Below, one piece after another: positions 5,970 to 6,751 of a stretch of 6,751 bases of DNA. The stretch is from the NCBI GenBank assembly GCA_007571225.1, contig RKRU01000128.1:1-6751 (forward strand), written 5' to 3'. The notes under the pieces are model-generated. The model did no database searches, was not told the origin of the DNA, and saw only the letters and a program-made list of their open reading frames with translations. A program made the translations under genes and the position numbers. Position 1 is the stretch's first letter, and the number at the start of each line of letters is the position of its first letter. This DNA is from Nitrosopumilaceae archaeon. Lineage in GTDB: Archaea; Thermoproteota; Nitrososphaeria; Nitrososphaerales; Nitrosopumilaceae.

Positions 5970-6019
5970 TGGCTGTTTCTGAGTTGTGGAGATGTGGGGG
6001 GGGGAGAGAGGAAGTGCAG

Positions 6020-6033
6020 TATAAGTAGAAATT
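6020..6033 (+). promoter_or_regulatory. TATA-like region of the 94-aa membrane protein gene
   Basis: Two candidates lie here: TATAAG (6020-6025) and AAATTA (6028-6033). The second is about 26 bp before the ATG at 6056 and would give a leaderless start; the first would give a leader of about 7 nt. Confidence 0.35.
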
Positions 6034-6055
6034 AACCGTTTATGCACATCATCAC

Positions 6056-6340
6056 ATGTCGCATACGGGGGTGGAGGTCATAGACTTTCTACTTTATACG
6101 ATATATCCCGTGATTGGTATCTTTATCGTTGAAGGTGTGTCTAGGCTTACACGCGCGCCAAAATGGCTAAAACTCTGGACCCAGGCCGCAGTGTCGGCGG
6201 GCTTTGGCGCCTATTACTGGTTTGTGCTTCCATACCCACAAAATTTTCCGATGACGGGGCTGGTGCTTTTTGCACTTGCGCTGGCCTTGTTGTATCAGGG
6301 TAGGCGTGCTAGGATATCCCCTGAGAAGAGCCCCTATTAG
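6056..6340 (+). CDS. Small integral membrane protein, three predicted TM helices
   Basis: A 94-residue membrane protein of unknown function. Hydrophobic segments lie at about 8-28 (VIDFLLYTIYPVIGIFIVEGV), 40-58 (LWTQAAVSAGFGAYYWFVL) and 65-80 (PMTGLVLFALALALLY). A basic stretch (RLTRAPKWLK) lies between helices 1 and 2, and the tail is basic (QGRRARISPEKSPY), suggesting that both face the cytosol. The ATG fits a nearby TATA-like sequence. Its TAG stop (6338-6340) falls inside a 37-bp sequence copied from the end of the AN1 gene, so the last codons or the stop may have been created or moved by that duplication. I recognise no characterised family. Confidence 0.7.
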   Translation: MSHTGVEVIDFLLYTIYPVIGIFIVEGVSRLTRAPKWLKLWTQAAVSAGFGAYYWFVLPYPQNFPMTGLVLFALALALLYQGRRARISPEKSPY

Positions 6341-6372
6341 AGCCTGCCAAAGATGTGCCAGAATACATTGGG
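6336..6372 (-). pseudogene. Duplicated 3'-end fragment of the AN1 zinc-finger gene
   Basis: These 37 bp match 6502-6538, the last coding bases and stop of the AN1 gene plus one base beyond it, at 33 positions; all four differences are transitions. Translated on the minus strand the fragment reads NVFWHIFGRL and stop, against NVFRRIFGRF and stop in the intact gene. It has no start and no zinc-finger part, so it is a remnant rather than a gene. It overlaps the stop of the upstream membrane protein. Confidence 0.75.
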
Positions 6373-6414
6373 TGTGTAAACGATTGGTGTATCGCGATGT
6401 CATCTGGTGATTAG

Positions 6415-6498
6415 GTGACTATTTACGTCCAGCGTAAACAATTTGCCAAATTTGTGCCTAGAACCGGTCATTCAGGTGTGAGGTATGTAAACAGTTAC
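6415..6498 (+). repeat. Dispersed intergenic element, copy B
   Basis: This copy best shows the full element: GTGACTATTTACGTC at the left, then GTAAAC (6434-6439), the core with AATTTGCCAAATTTGTGCCT and GGTCATTCAGGTGTGAG, and the right end GTAAACAGTTAC. Left ACTATTTACGT (6418-6428) and the complement of 6485-6495 (ACTGTTTACAT) agree at 9 of 11 positions. TTTACG (6422-6427) and CGTAAA (6433-6438) also form a tight local inverted repeat. GTGATTAG flanks it directly on both sides (6407-6414 and 6499-6506). It lies between two convergent genes. Confidence 0.8.
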
Positions 6499-6502
6499 GT
6501 GA

Positions 6503-6724
6503 TTAGAACCTGCCAAAGATGCGCCGGAATACGTTGGGCCTGTCGCGGCCCCCGTCTCGTATCACTCCCTTCTGCCCAAAACGCCTCGCCCTGATCTGGC
6601 TGAGCTTGACGCACCGGTGCTCTTCTGGCAGCCGATGTTCGGCGCAGAACGGGTCCTTGCAATAGTTGCACTGAAACGGCATGTCCGTGAGATCCCCACA
6701 GTAGGCGCAGTTCTCCGCTTGCAT
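6503..6724 (-). CDS. AN1-type zinc-finger protein
   Basis: A 73-residue protein with one AN1 zinc finger filling the first half: C6-x2-C9, C19-x2-C22, C27-x2-H30, then H36-x-C38, the eight ligands expected to hold two zinc ions. The second half is strongly basic (RARRFGQKG, RDGGRDRPNVFRRIFGRF) and could contact nucleic acid or another acidic partner. AN1 fingers occur in eukaryotic stress and ubiquitin-related proteins; in archaea they are small stand-alone proteins of unknown role. The start is ATG at 6724-6722. Its promoter would lie at the window edge and cannot be judged. The last 35 bp of the gene are duplicated at 6336-6372, and the stop codon overlaps the direct repeat flanking element copy B. 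Confidence 0.88.
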   Translation of the reverse strand: MQAENCAYCGDLTDMPFQCNYCKDPFCAEHRLPEEHRCVKLSQIRARRFGQKGVIRDGGRDRPNVFRRIFGRF

Positions 6725-6751
6725 GGTATTATTAGAACACTAGAGTTAATC

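Noticed and set aside
5943..5982. Possible C/D box small RNA: ATGATGA box C (5943-5949) and CTGA box D (5979-5982)
   Set aside because: The interval is short, lacks recognisable C' and D' boxes, and the space between is a GC hairpin rather than single-stranded guide sequence.
841..6498. CRISPR array
   Set aside because: The repeats are few, widely separated by genes, in both orientations and about 84 bp long with terminal inverted repeats, unlike regularly spaced CRISPR repeats. No cas genes are present.

Overview
The window looks like chromosomal DNA from an ammonia-oxidising-type archaeon (Nitrososphaerota/Thaumarchaeota, probably the marine or sponge-associated group I.1a lineage). The evidence is a group II chaperonin with a Gly-Gly-Met tail, an archaeal GINS (Gins51-type) replication subunit, a small AN1 zinc-finger protein, a glutamine synthetase whose N-terminus resembles what I remember of thaumarchaeal GlnA, and archaeal TATA boxes placed about 27 nt before start codons (leaderless mRNAs). 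GC content is roughly half by eye, well above Nitrosopumilus, so I do not name a genus.

Layout: hemerythrin-like protein (minus, ends at 123), then a roughly 440-bp non-coding promoter region holding two copies of a repeat; thermosome subunit (plus, 1130-2848); small membrane protein (plus, 3004-3285); a 517-bp gene-poor stretch with a third repeat copy; glutamine synthetase glnA (minus, 3803-5263) divergent from the GINS subunit (plus, ending 5927); a second small membrane protein (plus, 6056-6340); a fourth repeat copy flanked by direct repeats; and an AN1 zinc-finger protein (minus, 6503-6724). The genes are housekeeping or stress functions (protein folding, nitrogen assimilation, DNA replication, O2/metal binding), mostly transcribed singly. 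No operon is evident.

The most unusual content is non-coding. An approximately 84-bp element occurs four times between genes (841-921 minus, about 978-1050 plus, 3579-3658 minus, 6415-6498 plus), with a fifth right-end fragment at 1-9. Copies share a core of about 49 bp (45/49 between the two best copies) built around GTAAAC, an AATTTGCCAAATT near-palindrome and GGTCATTCAGG. The ends form terminal inverted repeats whose sequence differs between copies but stays complementary within a copy. Two copies have short flanking direct repeats. This looks like a MITE-like miniature element or a dispersed regulatory/structural repeat, and I do not recognise it as a named family. Next to one copy, the last 37 bp of the AN1 gene is duplicated 166 bp away.
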